Positions 44,865 through 52,435 of a stretch of DNA of 64,000 nt are shown piece by piece. Numbering within the stretch: the first letter of the stretch is position 1; every line of letters begins with the position of its first letter. A program made the translations under genes and the position numbers. This DNA comes from Sutcliffiella halmapala. Lineage in GTDB: Bacteria; Bacillota; Bacilli; Bacillales; Bacillaceae_I. The stretch is taken from NCBI RefSeq assembly GCF_002019665.1, contig NZ_KV917375.1, forward strand, positions 3,423,445 to 3,487,444. The letters run 5' to 3'. The notes beneath the pieces are model-generated. The model made no database searches and was not told the DNA's origin. It saw only the letters and a list, made by a program, of their open reading frames with translations.

Positions 44865-45586
44865 GGACCTCTTCCCCCCTTAGTTGATGTTTTTCTAAAG
44901 ATGAATTCAATGCCGACTGCACTAATGATTGTTGCTAGAACAATGGACCACCCTGGAGCAATACTTAATACTAGTGAAAAAATAGTATTTAGAATCGCGG
45001 CAGTTCCTGCTAGAACAACGACCTTGCGATGCCTTTTTAATGACGGTACAAGTAAACCAATAAACATCGCATATAATGCAACAGCCATACTTTCCTGTAA
45101 CGAGGCAGGCAAACTACTCCCTATTACATAACCAATCCCTGAGCTTACCACCCAGCTTGAATACGCGATAAAAATGACACCAAACATATATCCAGTTTGA
45201 ATTGTCCCTTCTTTCGTAGCCGCCACAGAAAAAGTTTCATCCGTAATCCCAAAGGAATACAACGCTTTTTTCCAGAGCGTTTCCTCCTCTACCTTTTCAT
45301 TTAGAGAAGCACTCATTAGAAAGTGTCGGATATTCAAGATAAAGGTAGTCATCACAATCTCAAATACACCTGATCCTAATACAATCATATTTAAAGACAT
45401 ATATTGAGCAGCACCAGCAAAAACAAGGAGACTCATTAATACTGTCTCAGAAATTGTAAGACCAGCCGATTTCGCCAAAAGTCCGAATGTAATGGCGATA
45501 GGTATGTATCCAATCGCAATGCTCGCCCCTGCTTGTAGCCCATTTCGAAATGCTGTGCTATTTCTCGTTGCAATTGTTGTTGCCAT
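44861..45586 (-). CDS. azlC: AzlC-family branched-chain amino acid exporter
   Basis: A 241-residue polytopic AzlC/YgaZ family protein. The N-terminal FRNGLQAGASIAIGYIPIAITFGLLAKSAGL core and LLVFAGAAQYMSL motif are diagnostic, followed by RHFLMSASLNEKV and FGITDETFSV. It forms the exporter with AzlD. GTAGGAGA lies upstream of the ATG. No leucine-responsive (Lrp-like AzlB) regulator gene is adjacent, so control must lie elsewhere or in the long leader region. Confidence 0.93.
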   Translation of the reverse strand: MATTIATRNSTAFRNGLQAGASIAIGYIPIAITFGLLAKSAGLTISETVLMSLLVFAGAAQYMSLNMIVLGSGVFEIVMTTFILNIRHFLMSASLNEKVEEETLWKKALYSFGITDETFSVAATKEGTIQTGYMFGVIFIAYSSWVVSSGIGYVIGSSLPASLQESMAVALYAMFIGLLVPSLKRHRKVVVLAGTAAILNTIFSLVLSIAPGWSIVLATIISAVGIEFIFRKTSTKGGRGP

Positions 45587-45624
45587 TCTACATTTCTCCT
45601 ACATCAGTATTTTTGTTATCTACT

Positions 45625-45654
45625 AATATACTAATTTTTAGCAAGATTTGTAAA
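45625..45654 (-). promoter_or_regulatory. Candidate sigma-A promoter of azlCD
   Basis: On the minus strand TTTACA (45649-45654), 18-nt spacer, TATATT (45625-45630), about 40 nt before the azlC ATG. Confidence 0.6.
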
Positions 45655-45874
45655 GAGTATTTCGAATTTCGTTATTTAGTAAAAAAGTTGGGCTTTATTA
45701 AATTTTGTGCTTTTTTAGAAGAGAATGATTACTTATTTCATCGATTTCTAGTAAAATTCATTCTCCTACTACATAGAAGCTACAAAAGCTCCCCAAAATT
45801 CCCCATATTGACAGGACATTCCGGGTCTATCTAACATTTCCCAAAATAGAGTATGTAGAAAGCAGCAAAAGAAA

Positions 45875-45904
45875 AAGTGCCACCCTTAATAAAGAGCAGC
45901 ACTT
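45875..45904 (-). terminator. Weak terminator of the enoyl-CoA hydratase
   Basis: AAGTGC (45875-45880) and GCACTT (45899-45904) arms with a large loop, then a T-tract on the minus strand. The GTGC-GCAC core makes it plausible but modest. Confidence 0.5.
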
Positions 45905-45922
45905 CCGATTCCAAGTATCCAG

Positions 45923-46702
45923 CTATTTCCCCTTAAATTCCGGCGCCCTTTTCTCTTGAAACGCGACTAGAGCCTCGACGCGATCCTCGGTTGGGATAAT
46001 CACCTCATAAGCCTTACGCTCAATCTGTAAGCCTGTTTGCATATCGACGCCCATTCCTTGTCTAATGGCAAATTTAGCTTGTTGAACAGCAACTGGACCG
46101 TTTTTCAGCATCTCTTGAGCAAGCTCCACAGCTCCAGCCAGTACTTGTGAGCTATCATCTACTAATCTCGTAACCAACCCGAACTGATTAGCTTCTTCTC
46201 CTGTAAAGCGACGGGCAGTCAAGATTAATTCCATTGCTTTAGCTTCCCCAATAATACGCGGCAGACGCTGTGTTCCACCTGCACCTGGAATGATGGCTAA
46301 GCTCGTTTCGGTTAACCCCATCTTCGCATCACGCGATGTAACACGGAAGTCACATGCTAGTAAAAGCTCCATGCCCCCACCAAATGCGTACCCATTGATG
46401 GCAGCAATCGTCGGCTGTGGCAAATCGGCAATGCGATTAAATACATCGCCAATTTTATACACATTTCGACGAACCTGTTGCTCAGTTAAATTTCTTCTTT
46501 CCTTCAGATCCGCTCCAACACTAAATGCTTTCTCCCCAGCAGCCGTTACAATAACCACTCGTACTTCTGCATTCGTCCGAAGCTCCTCTGCTACATTCCC
46601 TAGCTCTACCAACATATCATAATTAAACGCATTCATCGCATCAGGTCGATTCAGCGTCACCGTCGCAATATAGTCTTTTATTTCTACTTGAATGAAAGTC
46701 AT
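45923..46702 (-). CDS. Enoyl-CoA hydratase/isomerase
   Basis: A 259-residue crotonase-fold enzyme that hydrates 2-enoyl-CoA in fatty-acid or related beta-oxidation. The first oxyanion-hole segment is AGEKAFSVGADLKER (Ala and the ADLKE motif) and the second is INGYAFGGGMELLLACDFRV; catalytic Glu candidates lie in MGLTETSLAIIPGAGGTQRL. ATG 46702 is preferred to the upstream ATG 46711, because GGAGG is 9 nt from the former and touches the latter. It lies 79 nt downstream of the lcfB-type ligase, on the same strand, and probably forms a fatty acid degradation unit with it. Confidence 0.92.
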   Translation of the reverse strand: MTFIQVEIKDYIATVTLNRPDAMNAFNYDMLVELGNVAEELRTNAEVRVVIVTAAGEKAFSVGADLKERRNLTEQQVRRNVYKIGDVFNRIADLPQPTIAAINGYAFGGGMELLLACDFRVTSRDAKMGLTETSLAIIPGAGGTQRLPRIIGEAKAMELILTARRFTGEEANQFGLVTRLVDDSSQVLAGAVELAQEMLKNGPVAVQQAKFAIRQGMGVDMQTGLQIERKAYEVIIPTEDRVEALVAFQEKRAPEFKGK

Positions 46703-46781
46703 CTGTGTCATCCTCCCTGAGATTGTTAGCGGTTACAAAATTCGCTATTTTTATAGATTCTCTAAGAGGTGCGAAAATCCT

Positions 46782-48332
46782 TTAAACTCCTAGCTTTTCT
46801 TTCAAAGCTCTGCGTAATATTTTCCCTGTCGTATTCTTTGGTAACTCTTCTAAAAATTCAATGGAGGACGGGACTTTATATTTTGCCAAACGCTCCGCAC
46901 AATAAGCAATCAACTCAACCTCTGTCATTTCTTCTTTAAAAACAACAAAACACTTTACTGCTTCACCGAGCTGGGGGTCAGGCACCCCAACAACGGCTAC
47001 CTCCACGACACTCTCATGCCCATACAAAACCTCTTCCACCTCACGCGGATACACATTATACCCACCAACAATAATCATATCCTTTTTACGATCGACAATG
47101 TAAAAGTAGCCCTCATCATCCATTCTTGCTAGGTCACCTGTGTATAACCAATTGTCACGAATGGCATGAGCTGTCTCCTCAGGCATTTTGTAATAACCTT
47201 TCATTACATTTGGTCCACGAACAACAAGTTCTCCTACATCACCTGGGGTGACCTCTTCGCCAAACTCGTTCACCACTTTATTTTCCACATTCGCAATCGT
47301 TGTCCCAATCGATCCTGGTTTTCTTGGCTTGTCTAATGGGTTAAAGCAAGTAACAGGAGATGCTTCGGATAAGCCATATCCTTCTGAAATAATAACCTTA
47401 TATTTCTTTTCGAAATTTTGTAGCAGCGCAACAGGCATCGAGGCCCCACCAGAAATACATAGGCGTAGCGATTTTAAATCAGCAACCTCTCCTTGAGATT
47501 GCAGTAAGAAATTGTACATCGTTGGTACTCCAGCAAACACCGTTGCCTCGTATTTTTTCACGATCTCAAAAATAGCCTGTGGGCTAAATCTTGGCACAAT
47601 AATCACTGTCGCTCCATTCATTAATGGCGCATTAAGGGCAACCGTTAAACAGAACACATGAAACATTGGTAACGTCGCAATCACTTTGTCACCATCATTC
47701 ATTTTTAAGAAATCAGCAGAATCTTTCGCATTACAATACAGATTCTTATGAGTTAACATCGCACCCTTTGGTTTCCCAGTTGTTCCTGATGTGTAAAGAA
47801 TAACTGCCACATCATCGTCTTGTAATTCTGGGCCAGTGTATGTATGGCTACCCGCAGAAATTATATTTGTAAACGATTTCATTTTCGGGTATATAGAAAG
47901 CTTTTCAATAGGAAAATCCGCTACTTTTTCTTTACCAGTTGGAGTTTCACAAATAATAAAATGTTCCGTCAAAGGTAGATGCACGTGAAGCTTTTCAAAA
48001 AGTGGAACGAGAAGGTCTAAGGTGATAACAGCTTTTACATCGCCGTCTTTCAAAATGTAGTGTAGTTCATCAGGTGTATAAATCGGGTTAATTGGAATAA
48101 CAGTCGCACCTAAACGGGCTGCACCATATAGACCAATAACATAATAAGGAGAATTTCCAACAACTAGTGCGATATGATCTCCATGTTTAATCCCCATTGC
48201 TTCAAGACCCGAAGCAAACGCATTGATTGCTGCATTTAGTTCTGCATACGTTTTCGATTCCCCTTCAAAAACATATGCCGCTTTCATTGGATTTGTTTTG
48301 GCTGTTTGAGCCAGCTGTGATGAAATATTCAA
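46782..48332 (-). CDS. lcfB: Long-chain fatty acid--CoA ligase (LcfB/YhfL-like)
   Basis: A 516-residue adenylate-forming ligase. Motifs: AVILYTSGTTGKPKGAMLTH, SEGYGLSEASPVTCFNP, LYTGDLARMDDEGYFYIVDRKKDMII and PKNTTGKILRRALKE with the catalytic Lys. I place the start at TTG 48332 with GGGGAG 8 nt upstream; the in-frame extension to 48440 has no homologous-looking sequence and no ribosome site. Location next to lplJ and the yhfI-like gene matches B. subtilis yhfL (lcfB). It is distinct from the other ligase at 19605, which is shorter and lacks this context. Confidence 0.93.
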   Translation of the reverse strand: MNISSQLAQTAKTNPMKAAYVFEGESKTYAELNAAINAFASGLEAMGIKHGDHIALVVGNSPYYVIGLYGAARLGATVIPINPIYTPDELHYILKDGDVKAVITLDLLVPLFEKLHVHLPLTEHFIICETPTGKEKVADFPIEKLSIYPKMKSFTNIISAGSHTYTGPELQDDDVAVILYTSGTTGKPKGAMLTHKNLYCNAKDSADFLKMNDGDKVIATLPMFHVFCLTVALNAPLMNGATVIIVPRFSPQAIFEIVKKYEATVFAGVPTMYNFLLQSQGEVADLKSLRLCISGGASMPVALLQNFEKKYKVIISEGYGLSEASPVTCFNPLDKPRKPGSIGTTIANVENKVVNEFGEEVTPGDVGELVVRGPNVMKGYYKMPEETAHAIRDNWLYTGDLARMDDEGYFYIVDRKKDMIIVGGYNVYPREVEEVLYGHESVVEVAVVGVPDPQLGEAVKCFVVFKEEMTEVELIAYCAERLAKYKVPSSIEFLEELPKNTTGKILRRALKEKLGV

Positions 48333-48485
48333 AAGCACATCTCCCCTATCTATAAAATTGAATGACCATTCATTCATCTCCCAATAATCATTATAGTAGA
48401 TTGCTCTCGCTCTGTCATTAATTATGTCAATAAAATTCAAATTTTCTGATAAAGTATACTAACAAAACAATTTCTCCCAAATATA

Positions 48486-48521
48486 TAAAAAGAACGTGAA
48501 GTTTTATCCTCCACGCTCCTT
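48486..48521 (-). terminator. Terminator of lplJ
   Basis: GAGCGTG and CACGTTC arms (one G-U pair) followed by T residues on the minus strand, directly after the lplJ stop. Confidence 0.75.
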
Positions 48522-48524
48522 TAA

Positions 48525-49514
48525 TTAATATATTAGATCTAACAATTCTTCCCTAGTAATATTACCAAAATAATGTTTTACATCGATTCCCTCAATAGCT
48601 TGGTCGATTTCAGCTTTTTCGTATTTGACACCAGTAAGTAATTGTTCGATTTCTCCAATATCTCCAACGCCAAAGAAATCGCCATAAATTTTGCAGTTTT
48701 CAATGGCGCCTTTTGTTACATCAAGACGAATATCAATTTGACCAACAGGGAAACGGTGGGAGTGCTGCAAGTTAAACTTTGGTGATTTCCCGTAGTTCCA
48801 ATCCCAATTTTGATAACGTTCTTTCGAAAGCTCGTAGATATTCTTCCAATCCTCTTCCGTTAATTCATACGTTGGAATATCCTTAGTTTTGAAAATCGCT
48901 TCTAATAGAAGCTGACGGAATTGCTCGATGGTTATATCCTCTGTTAAAAACTCTTTAATATTTGCTACACGACTTCGAATCGATTTGATTCCCTTCGACT
49001 CAATTTTATCCTTTTTCACATTTAAGGCAGACACCACATGCTCAATTTCGGAATTGAAAAGTAAGGTTCCATGACTGAACATACGCCCTTTTGTCGAGAA
49101 CTGCGCATTTCCAGAAATTTTTCTGCCTTCCGCAAGAATGTCATTACGACCACTCATTTCCGCTTGAATCCCTAAACCATTCAGTGCCTCAATAACAGGT
49201 GCGGTGAATTTTTTAAAGTTATGAAAGCTTTCGCCATCATCTTTTGTGATAAAGCTAAAATTCAGGTTACCATGATCATGGTACACAGCTCCTCCACCAG
49301 AAAGGCGGCGCACGACATGAATTCCGTTATCCTCCACGTATTTCGTATTAATTTCTTCCACACTGTTTTGATTCTTTCCAATAATAATGGAAGGCTCATT
49401 AATATAAAACAGCAAATACGTATCTTCAATGTCTAAATTTTTCAACGCATATTCTTCAATCGCAAGGTTAATTCTTGGATCTGTAATCCCTTTATTATCA
49501 ATAAAAAGCATCAT
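48525..49514 (-). CDS. lplJ: Lipoate--protein ligase
   Basis: A 329-residue lipoate-protein ligase, attaching lipoate to E2 and H proteins of 2-oxoacid dehydrogenase and glycine cleavage complexes. NLAIEEYAL, IIGKNQNSVEEIN, RRLSGGGAVYHDHGNLNFSF (with the lipoate-loop RRxSGGGAVYHD signature), MSGRNDILAEGRKISGNAQ and the catalytic Lys are all visible, followed by the C-terminal LplA-type accessory domain. The start ATG overlaps the yhfI-like stop by 4 nt. The yhfI-lplJ pair is as in B. subtilis. Confidence 0.96.
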   Translation of the reverse strand: MMLFIDNKGITDPRINLAIEEYALKNLDIEDTYLLFYINEPSIIIGKNQNSVEEINTKYVEDNGIHVVRRLSGGGAVYHDHGNLNFSFITKDDGESFHNFKKFTAPVIEALNGLGIQAEMSGRNDILAEGRKISGNAQFSTKGRMFSHGTLLFNSEIEHVVSALNVKKDKIESKGIKSIRSRVANIKEFLTEDITIEQFRQLLLEAIFKTKDIPTYELTEEDWKNIYELSKERYQNWDWNYGKSPKFNLQHSHRFPVGQIDIRLDVTKGAIENCKIYGDFFGVGDIGEIEQLLTGVKYEKAEIDQAIEGIDVKHYFGNITREELLDLIY

Positions 49515-50254
49515 TTATTTCCACTCTCCCATATGTATCCTTTGTGTGCTAATGCGATTTCACCTTGATAGATAGTTGAGGCTTCGACAACAAGGTCACC
49601 TATATTCCCAAAGTGAGGTAAATGTGTAAGTAAAAGCTTTGGTACCTCAGAGGCCTTCGCAACTTTTGCAGCATCATGACTATTCATATGACCTGCTGCC
49701 TGGCCATTTTGATGAGCGTATAAATTACATTCTGAAATAAGCAAATCCGCTCCCTTTGTAAAAGGAATAAAGGATTCTTGATAACTTGTATCCGCCGTAT
49801 AAACAAAAGAGCTATTCTCAGCAGAAACCTTCATGGCATAACATGGAACAGGATGGCTCGTTTTCAAAAATTCAATCGTAAATGGTCCCACCTGCAAGGC
49901 CTGAGTTGGATCATAGGCCACTCCTCTTGTATATTCCTTGTGAGATAGACTTGCAAATCCCTTACTGTCTTCTTGATGCCCATAAATCGGCAGCTGTGTA
50001 ACAGACTTCCCCATATAAAAGGAAATCAATCTCGCAAACTGCAATGGACCAATATCAGCCACATGATCATGATGATAGTGAGATAAAATAACCGCATCTA
50101 AATCTGTGACATCTATGTAATTCTGAAGCTGTGCTAATACACCACTTCCACAATCAATTAACAAACGAAAATTATTATGCTCGACCAAATACCCAGATGT
50201 TGCACTATTTACAGCGGGGTAACCGCCCCAATACCCTACAACAGTAAGCTTCAA
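49511..50254 (-). CDS. MBL-fold metallohydrolase (YhfI-like)
   Basis: A 247-residue metallo-beta-lactamase fold protein. The SHYHHDHVADIGPLQ motif (HxHxDH) binds zinc, with TADTSYQESF and LLLTHLPHFG supplying additional ligands. The YhfI and RNase Z-like arrangement suggests a phosphodiesterase or related hydrolase, but the reaction is unknown. The TTG start is supported by AAAGGGTG 8 nt upstream. Translationally coupled to lplJ. Confidence 0.88.
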   Translation of the reverse strand: MKLTVVGYWGGYPAVNSATSGYLVEHNNFRLLIDCGSGVLAQLQNYIDVTDLDAVILSHYHHDHVADIGPLQFARLISFYMGKSVTQLPIYGHQEDSKGFASLSHKEYTRGVAYDPTQALQVGPFTIEFLKTSHPVPCYAMKVSAENSSFVYTADTSYQESFIPFTKGADLLISECNLYAHQNGQAAGHMNSHDAAKVAKASEVPKLLLTHLPHFGNIGDLVVEASTIYQGEIALAHKGYIWESGNK

Positions 50255-50343
50255 CCTTACATCACCCTTTACATATTTCTTCTTGATAAGAATATCATAA
50301 TCACACCTAATTTCCTATTTTGTTAGTTGTTTTAAAACAGATG

Positions 50344-50373
50344 TTGACAGTACAAGCTCTGTTATAATACAAT
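50344..50373 (+). promoter_or_regulatory. Candidate promoter of the YhfH-like gene
   Basis: TTGACA at 50344-50349 and TACAAT at 50368-50373, 18-nt spacer. A perfect TATAAT at 50363-50368 is too close to that -35 (13 nt), so the exact -10 is uncertain. Confidence 0.5.
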
Positions 50374-50404
50374 AAGTACAAATAACAAAACGGAGGGTGA
50401 TAAC

Positions 50405-50539
50405 ATGTTGATTAAAAGTACAGAATTTTTCAAGACCTTACCACCTAAAAAATGCGTAGAATGCAAAAAAACAATGGATGAGCAGCACGAATGCTACGGC
50501 AACCATTGTACGAATTGTTTATCGAGTCAGTTGAAATAG
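50405..50539 (+). CDS. yhfH: YhfH-like small zinc-ribbon protein
   Basis: A 44-residue protein that begins MLIKSTEFFKTLPPKKCVEC and carries four cysteines as CVEC and CTNC pairs with HECYGNH between, a treble-clef-type zinc-binding pattern. The TLPPKxCxxCGKxxxEQHECYGN pattern is that of YhfH in B. subtilis, which also neighbours yhfI. CGGAGGGTGA before ATG is strong. Function is unknown; small zinc-ribbon proteins of this kind may bind nucleic acid or protein partners. Confidence 0.85.
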   Translation: MLIKSTEFFKTLPPKKCVECKKTMDEQHECYGNHCTNCLSSQLK

Positions 50540-50558
50540 ATTAATAGATACTTTATAG

Positions 50559-50600
50559 AAGCAGGATATCCGCTATTAAATAAAGCGGATATCCTGCTTT
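50559..50600. terminator. Bidirectional terminator (yhfH / NUDIX)
   Basis: A 16-bp perfect inverted repeat (50559-50574 with 50584-50599) followed by a T-run. It lies between convergent genes. Confidence 0.9.
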
Positions 50601-50610
50601 TTAATATGTA

Positions 50611-51009
50611 TCAAAACTTTGTGATAGATTGAATACTTTCCGCAACTTTAATAGGTCTTATATCTATAAAAGATAACTTGCTAATCTCCAACCAAACTGG
50701 CTCATACTTACCTCTATTTCTGTTCAAGTCCGTATACTCATCTCCTTGACCAGTACCTATCACACCTTCCAAAATATCAGCCAGATAAAAGTATTGCGTG
50801 CCTTTATATTCTACTTTCTCCAGACATTTCTTAACATTAATTATCACGCCCAATTCCTCGAAGGCTTCTCTTTTCGTTGCCTCTTCTGGCGATTCCCCTT
50901 TATCTATCCCTCCACCAGGAAAGACATAATAAACAGAATTATTTATAGTTCTTTTTATTAATACGACCTTATTATCTTGTAGAATAACTGCTGAAGCTCT
51001 ATCTCTCAT
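50611..51009 (-). CDS. NUDIX hydrolase
   Basis: A 132-residue NUDIX protein with the box GGGIDKGESPEEATKREAFEELGV (GX5EX7REUXEEXGU), which cleaves nucleoside diphosphate-X compounds. The sequence begins RASAVILQDNKVVLIKR. The C-terminal part (YTDLNRNRGKYEPVWLEI) fits small MutT-like housecleaning enzymes; the substrate is unknown. Followed by the shared terminator; a membrane protein gene lies 26 nt upstream on the same strand. Confidence 0.9.
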   Translation of the reverse strand: MRDRASAVILQDNKVVLIKRTINNSVYYVFPGGGIDKGESPEEATKREAFEELGVIINVKKCLEKVEYKGTQYFYLADILEGVIGTGQGDEYTDLNRNRGKYEPVWLEISKLSFIDIRPIKVAESIQSITKF

Positions 51010-51035
51010 ACACGTACTCCCTTTGCTGAATTTTT

Positions 51036-51389
51036 TTAGCTATAGATAAAGAAGAAGTAATACATAAGCGCCAAAAGACTAGCAAGTGTAATTAGAAAGG
51101 CTCCCCTTTTCACACTAGTGCCCCACATTTCTAAGCCACCATAAAACCAAGAAGTAATTATCAAAAAAACACCGATATGTCTGATAAATTCCTTGGAAAC
51201 TCCTATACTTGTAAAAAACAATAATAATCCAAGATATCTTGGCAGAATACCTAAAAGGCACGAGGGAGTTTTAAACTCCTTCCAAAATTGCGAGCGTTCT
51301 TTTTGATTAAGCTTTTTATACTCTTTAATAAGTAAAAAGCATGGTATTCCCCATAATATGCACAAAAAAAACACACTTATTAAATCCAT
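51036..51389 (-). CDS. Small multipass membrane protein
   Basis: A 117-residue protein that I do not recognise. It has four hydrophobic segments (near 5-22, 46-62, 72-85 and 96-115) separated by a Lys/Glu-rich cytoplasmic loop (KEYKKLNQKERSQFWKEF). GGAGG lies 8 nt before ATG, so the gene is probably real. It sits upstream of the NUDIX gene and may be co-transcribed with it. No function is inferred. Confidence 0.6.
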   Translation of the reverse strand: MDLISVFFLCILWGIPCFLLIKEYKKLNQKERSQFWKEFKTPSCLLGILPRYLGLLLFFTSIGVSKEFIRHIGVFLIITSWFYGGLEMWGTSVKRGAFLITLASLLALMYYFFFIYS

Positions 51390-51519
51390 CCATCATTCCT
51401 CCAACAGTTTTAACTTTCAACCGTTGTAATATATTCCATAATCTCAATATTTTTCCCTGCTATTTATCTTGTTATTTCTACATCGGTAGTTCGAAGGCCC
51501 TGCTCCGCTCATTGATAAT

Positions 51520-52053
51520 CTATACTAACCACTGAACGATATTCTCATGCTTATATCGACACTTAGCTTCTGAAATGATGTGAGATAATAGCGGGGTTAA
51601 TCTATGTAATATTTCCTGAACCTCTCCACCTTCAAACCGCTCAAGGGGTTCAACTAGCTCCTCCTCATCCAAAATTACATAATCTCCATTTGGAAAAACC
51701 AAGATATCTATAATTAAATCCTCAAAAACTACATATTGGTCCGTGAAGGAGGTATTTTTTACAATATTAAAATAGGCGCCTAAATAGTTCCCATTCGAGT
51801 CTCTCCAAATATATAAATTGTAGGGATGATCCTTCCAATAATAAGCAATGGTATAGCAGCCTTTCGTTACGGTTAGTTCATCCTTATTTGTAGTCATGGT
51901 AAAAGGGGTTTCGATTCGATGAAATAGCACCATCTGCTCACTTTGTTTTTCTACTAGCACACAATGGTGCTCGACCACAGAAGAATCATAGCGGATTTTC
52001 CTTTCAGTGATGGGATAGCCTCTTCTAAGAGTAAATGTTGGATCGATTTTCAT
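51520..52053 (-). CDS. DUF402 domain protein
   Basis: A 177-residue protein with a DUF402 domain, related to FomD and nucleoside or nucleotide hydrolases. The YYWKDHPYNLYIWRDSNGNYLGAYFNIV stretch, followed by YVVFEDLIIDILVFPNGDY, is the family core. The start at ATG 52053 has GAGGAG 8 nt upstream; the frame continues to 52104 without conserved sequence. Standalone gene. FomD-type pyrophosphatase/phosphodiesterase chemistry is known for relatives only. Confidence 0.78.
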   Translation of the reverse strand: MKIDPTFTLRRGYPITERKIRYDSSVVEHHCVLVEKQSEQMVLFHRIETPFTMTTNKDELTVTKGCYTIAYYWKDHPYNLYIWRDSNGNYLGAYFNIVKNTSFTDQYVVFEDLIIDILVFPNGDYVILDEEELVEPLERFEGGEVQEILHRLTPLLSHIISEAKCRYKHENIVQWLV

Positions 52054-52179
52054 TCTTTTCTCTCCTCTTTGTGATAAAAAGCTTTCTCGATTTCCTGTTT
52101 CCAAGGAAAACCACCAGTCATCTTGAAAAATTTATAAGTCTCAGTGTAGCATTACGATACCATCGTCCGAAAGGCATTA

Positions 52180-52221
52180 AAAGAGGACAAATCACTTCAA
52201 AAAAGAACATATCACCTTCAA
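52180..52221. repeat. Two tandem 21-nt units (family 1)
   Basis: AGGACAAATCACTTCAA and AGAACATATCACCTTCAA occur back to back with a 21-nt period (52180-52200, 52201-52221). They are imperfect copies, in the spacer between the DUF402 and deacetylase genes. Confidence 0.55.
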
Positions 52222-52320
52222 AATACCTTCCAAATGAAATTTTTTACTCCGAAGCGTGCAATTCTGGTCTGTTTTAAGCCGTAAAAGGAAAAATTTCGGG
52301 TTGATTCAACTCATTTTATA

Positions 52321-52382
52321 GTTTACCTAACACATCTCGGAGTTTACCTAACATATCTCGAATTTTATCTAACACTCTGGAA
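52321..52382. repeat. Three tandem 21-nt units (family 2)
   Basis: Three consecutive units of about 21 nt (52321-52341, 52342-52362, 52363-52382), each containing TTTAnCTAACA(c/t)ATCTCG-like sequence; the third has one base fewer. The rest of the 52054-52435 spacer shows only AT-rich DNA without clear genes. Confidence 0.65.
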
Positions 52383-52435
52383 AGGACGGTTCGCTAGACT
52401 AATTTAGCCTAGCTCATTTTCCTTTATGAAAGGCA

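Larger units (their letters stand above)
45587..45922. other. Spacer upstream of azlC with candidate leader structure
   Basis: Besides the promoter and the echA-side terminator, this stretch shows an inverted repeat, GAGAATGA ... TCATTCTC, at about 45721-45765. T-box and common riboswitch signatures (for example TGGNACCGCG) were looked for and not seen. The weak ORFs across it show no ribosome sites or recognisable products. Confidence 0.35.

Noticed and set aside
45550-45834. 94-codon plus-strand ORF upstream of azlC
   Set aside because: It starts inside azlC on the opposite strand, has no ribosome site, covers the azlC promoter and gives a Phe/Leu-rich product typical of AT-rich noncoding DNA.
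45587-45922. T-box or other amino-acid riboswitch upstream of azlC
   Set aside because: The T-box signature and conserved stems are not found; the inverted repeat alone is insufficient.
50344-50368. Promoter with TTGACA and perfect TATAAT before the YhfH-like gene
   Set aside because: The spacer would be only 13 nt; the TACAAT alternative with an 18-nt spacer is kept as the candidate.
52035-52277. 80-codon plus-strand ORF in the DUF402 spacer
   Set aside because: No ribosome site; overlaps the DUF402 start region and the 21-nt tandem repeats; composition unlike the neighbouring proteins.
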